Assembly: GCA_007922305.1 (NCBI GenBank)
Contig: ML677335.1
Span: 20,023,933 to 20,087,932, forward strand
DNA from: Dermatemys mawii
Taxonomy: Eukaryota > Chordata > Testudines > Dermatemydidae
Reading direction: 5' to 3'
Length of the DNA stretch: 64,000 nt
Part shown: in pieces, positions 49,819 through 61,780 of the stretch
Layout: the number at the start of each line of letters is the position of its first letter
Numbering within the stretch: the stretch's first letter is position 1
The notes under the pieces: generated by a model
Databases searched by the model: none
What the model was told of the DNA's origin: nothing
The model's input: the letters and a program-made list of their open reading frames with translations, nothing else
Position numbers and translations under genes: made by a program

Positions 49819-50434
49819 AAACAAGCATCATCAGCATAGAAGCATGTCTTCTGGAATGGTGGTCAAAGCATGAAGAGGCATAAGAATATTTAGCATACCT
49901 TGCAATACCAGCCACAAAAGTGACATGTGAACACCTGTTCTTACTTTCTGGTGATATTGTAAATAAGAAGCAAACAGCATTATCTCCTGTAAATATAAAC
50001 AAACTTGTTTCTCTTAGCAATTGGCTGAATAAGAAGTATGACTAAGTGGACTTGCAGGCTCTAATGTTTTACATTGTTTTGTTTTTGAGTGCAGTTATGT
50101 AACAAAAAATAATCTACATTTGTAAATTGCACTTTCACAATAAAGAGATTGCACTACAGCACTATTATGAGGTTAATTTAAAACTACTACTTACTTTGTC
50201 ATTTTTACAGTGCAAATATTTGTAATCAAAAGTAATATAAAGTGAGCACTGTACGCTTTATATTCTGCATTGGAACTGATATCAATATATTTGAAAATGT
50301 AGAAAAACATCACAAAATATTTAATAAATTTCAATTGGTATTCTATTGTTTAACAATGCAATTAAAACTGCAATTAATCACAATTCATTTTTGAGCTAAT
50401 CACATGAGTTAACTGTGATTAATCAGCAGCCCTA
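49819..50434 (+). mobile_element. hAT fragment B, plus orientation
   Basis: Homologous to fragment A but inverted. It starts at 'catcatcagcatagaagc' and continues through transposase C-terminus and 3' UTR (AAGAGATTGCACTACAGCAC, 'ttgtttaacaatgcaatta') to the terminus AATCAGCAGCCCTA at 50434. The flanking 8 bp do not match those left of fragment A, so the pair is not a simple single insertion. Confidence 0.7.
49826..50045 (+). pseudogene. hAT transposase C-terminal remnant
   Basis: Reading forward, the PLEWW-equivalent block gives LLEWW, followed by an early stop. In another frame the dimerisation block continues as LFLLSGDIVNKKQTALSP, then LSNWLNKK and a stop at 50043. At least one stop and one frameshift are present. 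Confidence 0.7.
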
Positions 50435-50449
50435 ATAAATACATACATA

Positions 50450-50740
50450 GCCTTGGTCTACACTGCAGGGGATCGATCTAAGTTATGCAACTTCAGCTAC
50501 AAGAATAACGGAGCTGATGTCGACATATTTAGATCTACTCACTGTGGCATCTTCACTGCAGTGAGTCAACTGCTTCTGCTTCCCCATCAATTCCATCTGC
50601 GTCTCTTGTGGTGGTGGAGTACAGGAGTCGACTGGTGAGTGCTCAGGAGTCAATTTCTCGCATCTAGACTAGAAAAGATAAATCGACCCCCACTGGATCG
50701 ATCGCTATCTGCCGATCTGGTGGGTAGTAAAGACATACCC
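50450..50740 (+). mobile_element. Harbinger-like MITE, copy 3
   Basis: A 291-bp element starting GCCTTGGTCTACACTGC and ending AGTAAAGACATACCC, with ATA on both sides (50447-50449 and 50741-50743). It shares CAACTTCAGCTACAAGAATA and 'tacaggagtcgac' with the copy at 5079. It lies 15 bp beyond the hAT end at 50434. Confidence 0.7.
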
Positions 50741-50743
50741 ATA

Positions 50744-53700
50744 TTTTACTATTATTGTTCTCCCCTGTACTCCTTAGAAAAATAATGAAAATAATCTGAT
50801 ACATCCTTATGATTTAAGGCACAATGGAGATGCTTTCTTCATATTTTGTGGTCCTGTAATTTAATCAAATGGTAGTGAGAAATTATTTGTTTTAATATAC
50901 TTGTTTTTGAAATTAAACTGGATCTAAAATTCATCAGTGGTAATGTTCTGCAGCTTTTAAAAAAGTTTACTTTACAAAAAGAAATCAATTGAAGCCTACA
51001 AGGGTGCTTTTGAATTTGCATTATTTGCCTGTTCTCACACTCCAGTGCGATTTGTCATCCATGCAATGCATGCCTTTTCTTTACCCATTTATTATAAATT
51101 TTATGAAAATGACTATGGCTTTGGGCTACTGGTTACATACTGTTCTTGAGGAACCTCTTTGTTAAATGTTGAGTACTACTGTGTATTATAAATTTGCTAA
51201 TATGAGTACGTACAAAACATAAATACAATAAAACAATGTAAAAACATAACCATAAACCCATAAAAAGTAATGAGGTATTAAGACTCCAAATGTTGGAGCA
51301 TTTAACCAATTCCCTTTCTGCAGGAGTCAATGCAACTAGCATAGTAAGGAAGCTCAATCTTTATAACAATTTCTGTGATAGTAAAAATACTAATTATTTA
51401 TTATTACTATTACGATCTTTATTGTAGTGAAAGTGGTACTGACTGCTATATTTAAGGTTGCATACATGTTTCCAATCTAACCCTGTTGCTTTTAATTTGC
51501 AGAACCTTTCAAGTATAGGGATAATATTTCCCTTGTCTTGACTGTGTCTGCATCTTTTTTGTTTGGTTGGTTTCTTCATTTGATCAAAACTGATTTAGTC
51601 ACTTTTGAGAAAAAGGCTGAGGGAAAATGCACTCTACATTAGAATTCGGTGTGTGTACACATGTGCAGCATGCAACTTTCACATCCTCTCTCCCCTCAAA
51701 AGCCCTCTTGCCTCACAGCTGCCTCTCATTAATTGCATCTCCTTAGGTATACAGAGGTGAAGCTCTGATTCCATGATCCTTAGAACATCTGCAGGTATGT
51801 TTGCCCTACAAAAGGTATAAGATCGCTAAAGCAGAGGATCTTCTTTGTAGGTTTTAATGGCTCAGAATTCAGACTATGCCACAACTGCTAGGGTTTGCAA
51901 GAGACACCTATCCTCCTGCACACCTTGTGAGGTGTATAGGCGTGAGTTTCTTTTGGTGTCTAGCCAAATAATTCCAGATTATGCAATTCCTTTACTATCC
52001 TTTAACATTTAAAAGAAAATTGAAATTGTCTATTAAAAAAAACCCAAAGAGGCTGATTCTGGCCCCTATACTGGCCCCTTATGCTAGGAGCTGCATAAGG
52101 CAGTAGGATGGAAAATGCCCCTGATGTAGCAGCTAAATAGGACTGTTATAAGCAGCCCTGTGCTGGCTTTCCTCCTAGCCATTGGCATGCAAAGTGTATT
52201 GGCTGTAGACAGAAGGAAGCTATGGGGCTGCTTTAACTTATATTGGGAAGTGTTTTACCCATCACAGGAACCCAAAATCAAGAAAGCCTGAATATGGTCT
52301 GAAGCCACCTTTGCCCTTTTGTGTTGCACTTTCTGTACTCTCTCTCTCTCAAGGGCACACAGTTTAACCCAGAGATTTTAAAAATTGCAATATTTAACAT
52401 TCAAAATTGACTGACTTCAGTAAAGTTACACCAGCATGGGATTTGGACATGGAGATCATCTTGTAGGGTAGCATGTATTATTTGGATGCCAGCCAAACTC
52501 CATGAGCATTTTCTGGCAAATGAAGGCCACCTAAATTTGCAGCAAAGTTAACTGCATAGTTAACTTCCTCTTCCTCTGCCCTGTGACTAAGTCAGGCTAT
52601 GCTGTACAGCATAGACCCCCAATGCAGAAAAGTACTTAGGCATGTGTTTAACTGTAAGCATGTACTTTGGGCCATTCCCATTCTACAAAGCACTTAAGCA
52701 AGTGCTCAACTTTGACTTCTACTGGATTCAAGCATATGCTTAAAAGGTGAGCATCTGCCCGAGTGCTTTGCTGAATTGGAGGCCAAGGGCAGGAGAGGTG
52801 TTTAGGTGGAGCAGAGTAGCATAGAGTTTTGAAGACCACTACAAAGTGCTGTAACTTTTTCCATGTAAAGTGGTTGAGAGAAAACATAGATAGAAGGAGA
52901 AAAGGAGGGAGAAGAGAAGGAATGACAAATCAAGAAACCCAATATCCACATAAATCTGAGAGTTGGCAAATTTAGCATCTTTCTTTAGGATATCTTTCCA
53001 CAAAACTTCTGGCCATTTTATTTTGATTTAGCTACAGTATAACAAAGCTGGCCTCCACCACCTCTATCTCAGTATCTGGGCTCCCTCCAAATTCCTTAAC
53101 CAGAATCCCCAAATTTCTAAATACAGCCAGTGTTTTCGGTTGCCTCAGTGTTTGTGTCCACTTTGAAATATATAGAACTTGTTTTTCAGAAGTGCTGAGC
53201 ACCCATAACTCTGAAAGTTATTAACGGGTTTTGTGGGTACTCAACACCTTTGAAATTCTCAAGCTGGGAACTCAGAAAATGGAGGCATCCAAATGAATGG
53301 CTACTTTAGAAAAATTGAGCCCAGATTTATCATCGTTGATACGTCTTTCAGACTTATATAACCACTTGCTGTCATGAGTACTTGCATTCCATATCTTGCT
53401 ATCTGCTTACATCCAGCATGCTGGTCAAAGCATAAACAGATAAAAACATGAGCCAATATTGGTTGTCCCATAATAAGAACATAATTCAATAAAATATCAA
53501 TTTGACTGCCATCCTTTGCAAGCACCGCAAATCAGATTCTATCTGAAAGCAAGGCATTAATGTACATCAGCACATGTACTTGTGACATTTACAAACAACA
53601 AATAATGTCTGGCTGCAAGAACCTTGTTCTTAACTCACAGGACATTTTTTAAAAAAATGGACTGCAAAGAAATAAACTTCATAATTAGTGTGCTTTTCTC

Positions 53701-55840
53701 ATGAAGTACTGTCATTTAGTAGCATTCTTCAGGCAGCAGAAAATTCAGTGGTGTTCCTTTGATGGAACAGTAGCACTTTTTTAAGGGCTGTAACATATAC
53801 AAGTTCTATCTAACGTGAATGCTACTTTGGACAGCACTAAAACCATTTAATACATGTAGTTGGTTCCCCCTATTTCTTGTGACTCAGGTCTTAACTTCTC
53901 AGCCAGAAAAATCATTAATTTTTCTAAGTATTAACCATCCACATAAATTTTCCTATTTCTCTGGTATCAAGTGTTTTATAGCTGGTTTTACCCATGTGAA
54001 ATCTATGACATGACCAAAGACCTTGATATTATTCTGATGTTACTATTCATCATGACATCTATATGCCTTGCTCTCATGAGCATTGTAAAAGATATTTTAT
54101 TGTCAATTTTGTTGCTAGACAAATCAAGATACAACATCTTAAACCCTCCAAAGTTTGATGCATTTTTTCCTGGTGCAATCTTGGTACCAAAAGACATAAC
54201 ATGTGACAAATATCCAAAACATATGACATCTAGGTGCATTTTTGATCATCAAAACTACCATGCATTCCAGTTTACCTCAAACCTTAAAATATTATACTTA
54301 GATTATTTTCAATTTATTATATTATGTTCTTTTTAAAATGATGTTATTTAAAAAAACAAAATACATATAGTCTCATAATACATATAGTCTCTCAGGGCAT
54401 CTGGTCACGCTAGTCCCAGCAGCACATTGGCTGGGGATCAGGGACAAGTAAGGGGGAAGATTGATAGAAGCCCCTCAGGTACATAGTGAAATGATTATGA
54501 ATTGCCTGCTCTGTATACTTTAATCTGGTGTTTACCCCCAGATATTTAAGAACAACATTGCAGCCTAATCAAACACATCCATTGTCTCCAACATAGCTGG
54601 ACAAATGTTCTAGCTCTGCTCGAGCTTGAATGCTAAAAATAGCAGAGTTTGCCAGATGTAGCAAATGTGGCAGCTCGGTCTAGCTGCCTGAGTACAAACC
54701 CACCTGGACCCCTGGAAATATACTGAGGGGGAGTAGCCAAAGCAATTGCCTTCACTACCAACCGCTACACTGTTATTTTTAGCACACATTGAGCAGACAT
54801 AGTGCTTCTGTCTACCCACTCTGGGAAGCATACTTCAGCTGCAGCTTAGAAACACTCCTTGAGCAAGTTTGTAGTGTCAGTTTGACATCTTTTTTACGCC
54901 ATGTAGAATGATAATGAAAGAAACTGCCTTTTCACCTGTCTCTTGACATCTGTGATTAAATTTTCACAAAACTCTTTCAAAAATAACATTTCAATGGAGT
55001 ATAAAATGAGTATCCAATTCTCTTTTTACGATTCATTCTCTTTCATCTGGTCTTCTGATAAGTGTAAAATGCCCAATACATGTTGGCCTTGTCTCCAACA
55101 TGAATGCATTCTAATGTGCTTGATCACATCATAACGGTAACTAAAACCTGCCAACTCTATAAATGCATTCAAAACATTCATCTAGCTACTAACATAAGCA
55201 CTGATCACGGGTTGTGGAGGGAGCATAGAAATAAAAGTATGATTTTGGCCTAACCATTCTCTCTCCTATCAAATGAGTTACCATAGTCATGCAACACAAA
55301 CGTAAAACAACATTAATATACTGAAGACAAATCTTTAATTTTAAAAAATATTTGGAGATTACTTTTACAGTATTCACTCAGTTCTAACAGTACCAAGATT
55401 ATAGAAAGAGAAGGCAAATAGCAAGTCTGAGTCAAGTTTCAGTTTCATTTACTGTTATTTTTCTCTTTACTAAATAGATTTTTAAAAAACAAATTAAATC
55501 TGACAGATTTTATAATCCTTGTAACACTCCTTTAGACACAGGATGTTAACAAAACTTAAATTGTTGCACACCTTTGTGTAATTTGAAGAGCAACCTGGGA
55601 CAATAAGTCAGTCCAAAGAGATGTTGGAAGGCATAAAACTAGTAAAAATTACTTCTTAAGCTTAAATTGTCTTTACCAAATGTAAATCATGTTCATTAAA
55701 ATATATGACAAAGATATCATTACTTATTCTTTCCTGGAGTATTACTACTTGTATTCAAGTGATATGAAACTTACTGACCTGTAATAATTATAACCTCAGG
55801 ATAACCATATCAGATCCACACTCCTTGATTTAAGATTAGC
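50744..55840. other. Long stretch with scattered MITE traces
   Basis: 52608-52785 shows two decayed halves of a palindromic MITE (TACAAAGCACTTAAGCAAGT, then GTGCTTTGCTGAATTGGAGG). 53165-53320 resembles the 'aagtgctgagcaccca' palindromic type. 54590-54840 has inverted GCTAAAAATAGCAG / CTGTTATTTTTAGC arms of another MITE. Between them I see no gene; the 121-codon frame at 53971 is AT-rich and overlaps an antisense frame. Confidence 0.45.
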
Positions 55841-55911
55841 AACCATGTTAGTCTGTATCCGTAAAGAAAATGAGGAGTGCTTGTGGCACCTTAGAGACTA
55901 ACCAATTTATT

Positions 55912-55955
55912 TCAACATAAGCTTTCGTGGGCTATAGCCCACTTTATCAGATGCA
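55912..55955 (-). ncRNA. Hammerhead ribozyme motif, nearly canonical
   Basis: On the minus strand: CTGATAA (one change from CUGAUGA), helix II GTGGGC / GCCCAC perfectly paired, GAAA intact, helix III AGC-TTAT-GTT. Of the hammerhead motifs in the window it has the best helix II together with an intact GAAA; the G-to-A in the first core block should still be inactivating. Confidence 0.6.
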
Positions 55956-56161
55956 TAGAATGGAACACACAGAAGTATGATGCATTTATATAAAAAGCAT
56001 AAAAAGGGGGAAATTACCACACCAATTCTAAGAAGCTATTTAATTTGGATGAGCTATTATCAACAGGATAAAAAGAAAACCTTTTGTAGTGATAATCAAG
56101 TAGGTTTATATCAGACAGTTGACAAGAAGGTGTGAAGGATACTTAACATAGGGAAATAGAT

Positions 56162-56780
56162 TCAATTAGTGTAATGACTAAGCCATTCACAGTCCCTGTT
56201 TAACTCTTGGTTGATAGTGTCCAATTTGTAAATTAATTCCAGTTCCTCAGCTTCTTGTTGGAGTCTATTTTTGAAGTTTTTCAGTTTTAAAATTGACACC
56301 TTCAATTCTGTAATAGAATGACCAGGGAGGTTGAAGTGTTCTCCTACTGGTTTTTGAATGTTACGATTCCTGATGTCAGATTTGTGTCCATTTATTCTTT
56401 TGCGTAGAGACTGTCCGGTTTGGCCAATGTACATGGCAGAGGGGCATTGCTGGCTCACGATGGCATATATGACATTGGTAGATGTGCAGGTGAATGAGCT
56501 CCTGAGGGCATGGCTGATGTGATTAGGTCCTATGATATGCCAGTTAAATGGATATGTGGACAGAGTTGGCATCAGGCTTTGTTGCAAGGATAGGTTCCTG
56601 GGTTAGGGTTTTTGTTGTGTAGTGTGTGATTGCTGGTGAGTATTTGCTTCAGGTTGGGAGGCTGTCTGTAAGTGAGGACTGGTCCGTCTCTCAAGATCTG
56701 TGAGAGTGACGGATCATCTTTCAAGATAGGTTGTAGATCTTTGATGATGCGTGGAAGAGGGTTAAGTTGTGTTCTAAAAT
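56162..56780 (-). pseudogene. PLE linker and GIY-YIG endonuclease
   Basis: The upstream piece (56780-56572) reads QLNPLPRIIKDLQPILKDDP and VLTYRQPPNLKQIL, then NPGTYPCNKA. After a frame change the rest (56587-56162) has SFTCTSTNVIYAI, AMYIGQTGQSLRKRINGHK, PVGEHF and DCEWLSHYTN before the stop. Both halves of the GIY-YIG motif and the GEHF glutamate are present, so this is the most intact nuclease domain in the window. A frameshift lies near 56575-56585 and the cysteine cluster is damaged there. Confidence 0.85.
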
Positions 56781-58799
56781 GTGACTCACAGAGATCATAT
56801 GAAGATTTTACAATTCTGGGAAGATGCACATTCACCTGAGCTGAAGATGTAACATGCCATAGTCCCCAGCTGTCAGTTCTTTTTGGATCACAAAAAGCTA
56901 AGAAGAAAAAGACAAAGCCAACTTTCACAGATGAGAAAAGGCAGTTGAGTGGATTTCTTAAAACCATTACCATCAAAGAACAATAATTCCAGGTAAGTAA
57001 TTTTCATCTCTCCCCTCAAATCAGTGATTTATAATGGAGCTGCAACCCTGGAGATCAAAAAGGTCAAAGGAGTTTTCCTGATGGAATAAATTTCAACAAC
57101 AAATAAAATTCATATTGAACTCACACCTAAAGTCACAAATTTTACAAGATATTCTGACCAACCAACTCCTTGTTTGTAGGAAGAAAAAGAAGTGATGTTG
57201 TTTACATAAGTAATGAACAAATAAATAAATGGTACAGCACATATTGAACCTTTTCATCCATAGTAGTAGAAGAAAATTCTTCAGTCTTTTATGCAGCTCC
57301 CCACATCTGACCACTTTAATTCTAGGGAACAGTTAGTCAGAAATCCATTAACTCTATGCTGAATAAGATGACATATAAATACACATAAAATATAAATGTG
57401 CACACATAAAAGTTACATAAAATGAAAAATAGCTAATCCAGCAGGCTAGGCTTGCTAACGAAAAGCCTAATTACAGACTGTTGCTAATAATTCTATATTG
57501 TATGGAATTTGCTTACTGGCGTATATCATATAAAAGGTCTCCAAAGCTTGGTGTCACTGGACAAAGAACTGCAAGGGAGTTAAATTGGAAGATTTACAAG
57601 ATACAATATGCACTGCAAACAGTACTTAATTTGTAATGAAAGAGGTACCAAGGTTCAAACAATGTGTTTACATTCATAACTGATGCATCAAGCCCAGAAG
57701 TGCTGGGGCTAGGAACCTCAAAGCTTAGAGGTGCTAGGCCTCAGCACTGGCAAGCACTGGCACAAATTTAACACCGCCTGCAGACAAAACCAGAGTGACA
57801 GAGACCATATTTAGGTTACAACTCACAGAAATCTCTCATGAGATAAAGATACTACTCTGTCATCCACAGAACTGAATAAAGGTTATGACCAGATAATAAG
57901 ACCACCTACAAATATGTACTTGTTTAAAATGCTGGACAACTTAATAAGGGGGAAAATCAGTCACCTTTAGAGGAACTAGGATTTGTGATCACACCAAACA
58001 ACAACTAAAAGTCTCCAGAGCAAATATAGGCCATTCTTGAATAACTACAATGTGAAAAGAAAGGCTGTACCTAAAAATAGCTGCAAATAGAGCTGTGTCC
58101 ATTTTGTTATATACCTGACGTTTGGCCAAGGTTCAAACACTTTCAGCCAAAACCTTGTGAGCCATCTACTTAACCATAGGATTCCAGAGAAGTAGTTGCA
58201 GTTTAATTTCATTTGAAACCAGAATTTTTTTTTCCAGTCTTTGTAACACACATTTTTTTCAGACTACTGGACAAATGAATGCTCAAAAGATTATGGAAAT
58301 ACCATTCATAGTTCCAAAGGTAGGGCTGAGCTGAGTTTTGCATTTAAAACAGGGATTAATCCCCTTTGTTATGTATGAAGATAACAGCATACAATCCTCA
58401 AAATTATAGCACTTACTATTTGAGTACATGAAAATCATTTTTTGAAGATTTTACAAGTAGATCTGTCAATTAGTTTATCAGTTAAAGTTAAGAATGAATT
58501 TACCACCCAGTCACTGACCATATTTTCCCTAAATTATATTAATAAGGAATTAAATGCAAAAACAGACTCAAACTTCCAATGCCTCATAAAACTTCCTATA
58601 CAGTTAAAACTTATTGAACTATAATTCACTGAGGGAAGTTTAGAGTCACTGTCACTGAGAACAGTGGGAGGTGGTAAAAGACAGAAATTCCTTATAGATA
58701 TTTCGGAACAAACTGCATGCACCGTCTGCTGACAGCTAAGCTTTCAGTTATGAAAAATAACAGCAAAAATGACCATTTTTCCTAAATATTTCTTTTTAA
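56781..58799. other. Unique-looking stretch with exon-like patch
   Basis: A purine-rich patch at 56880-56993 ends in CCAG followed by GTAAGTAA, a good 5' splice-site match, but its best frame stops just before it. 57640-57790 resembles an interspersed repeat (AGCACTGGCAAGCACTGGCA). No gene is supported. Confidence 0.4.
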
Positions 58800-59290
58800 A
58801 AAACTGCATCAGTTCTGATAAAACACATTTGCATGACACAAAAGTGCCATGCAAATGCCTGTTCTCACTTTCTGGTGACATTGTAAATAAGAATAGGGCA
58901 GCAGCATCTCCTGTAAATGTAAACAACCTTGTTTATCTTAGCATTTGGCTGAACAAGAAGTAGGACTGAGTGGACTTGTAGGCTCTGAACTTTTACTTTT
59001 CTGTTACATAATTGCACTCAAAAACCAAACAAAGTTGACATTTGTAAGATGCATTTTCACGACAAAGAGATTGCACTACAATACTTGTATGGGGTGAATT
59101 TAAAAGTACTATTTCTTCTATCATTTTTTACAGTGCAAATCTTTGTAATAAAAATAATATACACTTTGATTTCAATTACAATGCAGAATACAATATATAT
59201 GAAAATGCAGAAAAACATCCAAAATGTTTAATAAATTTCAATTGGTATTCTATTGTTTAACAGTGTGATTATATGCAGTTTAGTAAAATA
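58800..59290 (+). mobile_element. hAT fragment C
   Basis: Same family as fragments A and B. Transposase C-terminus (58835-58963) is followed by the shared 3' UTR with 'acaaagagattgcactaca' and TTCAATTGGTATTCTATTG. The terminus beyond about 59285 is lost, and the 5' side is truncated near 58800. Confidence 0.75.
58835..58963 (+). pseudogene. hAT transposase C-terminal remnant
   Basis: About 42 codons: KVPCKCLFSLSGDIVNKNRA, then SPVNVNNLVYL and WLNKK before the stop. This is the end of the hAT dimerisation domain only. Confidence 0.75.
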
Positions 59291-61467
59291 ATGTAGTACA
59301 TGTAGAGCTTGAAATCTTTGAATATGGCATGTTTTTTTTCTGTCCCATGCATTATTTGAAAATAGAACATGATTCACTTCATGTAAAAGAGAGTCCATGT
59401 ACATTTTCCTACCTACTCCAATAGCAGCAGGTAGCACCAGCTCTTCTCCAATAGTAGAGTATGAAGCTTACATTTTGCTATTATGTATGACACCAATTAA
59501 GAAGCCTTACTGCATTTCATGAAACAGAAATGGATTAAGCGAGAACCTGCTTATCTTTACAAAGCTTATCTTTTTTACAATGGAACTATTGAACTAACCT
59601 TTTTTATCTTCAACATATTCACTTTCTAAGGATCTGATTCAACTCCCATAGTAATCTATCTATTAACTACTGTGGAAATTGAGGTGGACCCTAAGGCATC
59701 TTCACAATTTTGAAGGCTGTGTGCTGTATGAGCCAAATTCTTCATGAAATGCATAAAAAGAAAATCTGTATTTGGAATATATGGAACACAATATTCTGAA
59801 TCTAACATTTTACTTTTTAGTAAATTATTCATCTTTCTTTGTGTTATATTTTCAGGTATCAGTAGTAACACCAGTAGTCTCTCCATTACATTAACCTTAA
59901 TATTAATCTGTATTTTAAAATCTATCATATATCACAGTAATGGTGTGGGTTTTTTAAAATGTATTTTAAGGAAATTCCACATGGAGTTTGAAAGACTGCT
60001 TTTTCAGACTTTCTGGCTCATTAACACACATAGGTAAGACAATTTCCTGTAGAATTTTCACAGAGTTGTAGGTGTACCTTCAGAGTACAAAGGTTTATTT
60101 TAATGCCTGCCATTCTACACTGGGGTAGGGTTCACATACCTACTACATCAGTCAGGGTTCTGAATTTTTCACAAACCTGACTGACTTAGCTGTTACAACC
60201 TAACATACAAATGTAGGTGAGGGCTAAGACTCTCTGGGAGTTGGAACTCCATTCGGAGGGTATTTGGCATATGTTGTCTGGTATTACAATACAAATAATT
60301 AATAAAAGTAATCAATGATAATTTCTCACAATAAATTTCACGATACTATAAGGATTGATTTATGCTTGTGTTGCAAGATGTATTAAAATATTTGATATGA
60401 TCAAGTCTGAAGGAATCATTTTATTTACCACTGATTTCTGAAGTCAAAGTGAAACACAACATAGGCAAAGGTTTTGTTTGTTTTTTGGTTTTTGGTTTTT
60501 TTTTAAAGCATCAAAATCTGGCTCTTCACTGCAGGCTTTTATTTTTTTAATGTACAAGTTAATTTTTCAGAGTAGTCACTCTGGAGCCTCTGCTAGCATT
60601 GGTCATTTTTATGATTAGAAAATATGATGTAGATCTGATTATATTTTTTAAAATTATAAATTTGGAAGGGACTTTTGGAAGGAAAATACAATTTTAAAAA
60701 TAAACATAATGTTTTTGAGAATGAGACATGATTAATGCTCATATATTGCATTATCATTGCAGTGGGAGTGTGCACAAACACAGCTCCGGGCCAGTAACTG
60801 AAGTCAACAATCTGCAGAAGGACACAGCAGTCTGCCTACAGGTATTACAATGAAGGATTGGGGCCTAAAAACTTTTGGATTTAGGGGACTTTGAAAAAGG
60901 ATGAACTCTAGTGGATTGTGGAGATTCTAGGCCCAAGACATTTTAATCAAACCCTAGAACAAGATATGCCCAGTCAATTCCTAAATGATTTGCAGCTACA
61001 TGAATATAGTTTAGAATTCATATTATGAATCATAGTTTAGAATTTATATTATGAATGTTAGCATACTATTCAAAGAGTTTTTACCAGTTCAATTTATTAA
61101 AGCCTTCTCAAACATTTTTTTTTCTTTTCTGAAATTGTAAATCCAGGTTCATTATCTTTACATCTATTATTTTAATATTTGTGTTGTTTATTCATATGAA
61201 AGAGTCATTCAAAGTCATTCAAAACTAATTATTCAATATTTTAATTGGAAAATATATCTGGCACGAAATAGTCATATCATAATCATAACTGAAATTCCAA
61301 AAGCTAGAGAATGGTTAATACATCCACTTAATAAGTTATGAATACATATATTCATTCATATAAGTATCAGCATACTCTTCCAGTATGAGATCAAAACCTA
61401 AGATATCTGCAAATGCCAAGTTTCAAGCATTTTCACTCCAATTTTAAAATGAACTTTTATGATCACT
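59291..61467. other. Unique-looking AT-rich stretch
   Basis: No supported gene or named repeat. T-rich tracts occur at 60474-60506. Antisense frame pair at 59656-60037 is without motif. Confidence 0.45.
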
Positions 61468-61770
61468 GTGGCGGGACTCGTATCCCGTCAGCCCCTCTTG
61501 GGTCTGGGGCAAGAGGCAACTCTGCCCCTTTCTACCCCTCCTACAGGTGAGCACGGTCTAGCAGCCCAAAATCTCTCTGTCTTAGGCCTCTATGACAGCA
61601 CGACTCACTGGCCAGAGTCTCTTGCTCACCCCTCCCTTAATGGGAGCATGTGGCTTACCAGCCAAAGTCCCTATGTGCACTGCCTCTGCAGCCGTGGGGC
61701 CCAATGGCCAGAGTCTCTCGCTCATCCCTCCCCTAATGGGAGCGTGTGGCTTGCCAGCTAAAGTCTCAGC
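61468..61770. repeat. GC-rich repeat with 96-bp tandem period
   Basis: Two copies of a segment starting GGCCAGAGTCTCT begin at 61610 and 61706, so the period is 96 bp. Each includes CACCCCTCCCTTAATGGGAG or its near match and 'tgtggcttaccagcc'. The block stands out from AT-rich flanks and starts GGCGGGACTCGTATCCCGTC. The 100-codon plus-strand frame is an effect of the composition and tandem copy. Confidence 0.6.
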
Positions 61771-61780
61771 CTGAAAGAAA

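Larger units (their letters stand above)
55841..56780 (-). mobile_element. 5'-truncated PLE
   Basis: On the minus strand: RT-EN linker, endonuclease, 3' UTR, ribozyme region and a full tail (the AACCATGTTAGTCTGTATCC string, inverted, at 55841-55860). It is truncated at about 56780, just upstream of the linker sequence QLNPLPRIIKDLQP, so the RT domain is lost. It shares the ATGCATAGAATGGAAC block with 25653-26230, defining one subfamily. Confidence 0.85.

Noticed and set aside
53971..54336. 121-codon frame resembling a membrane protein
   Set aside because: Hydrophobic residues follow from AT-rich codons; an antisense frame covers the same bases and no family is recognisable.
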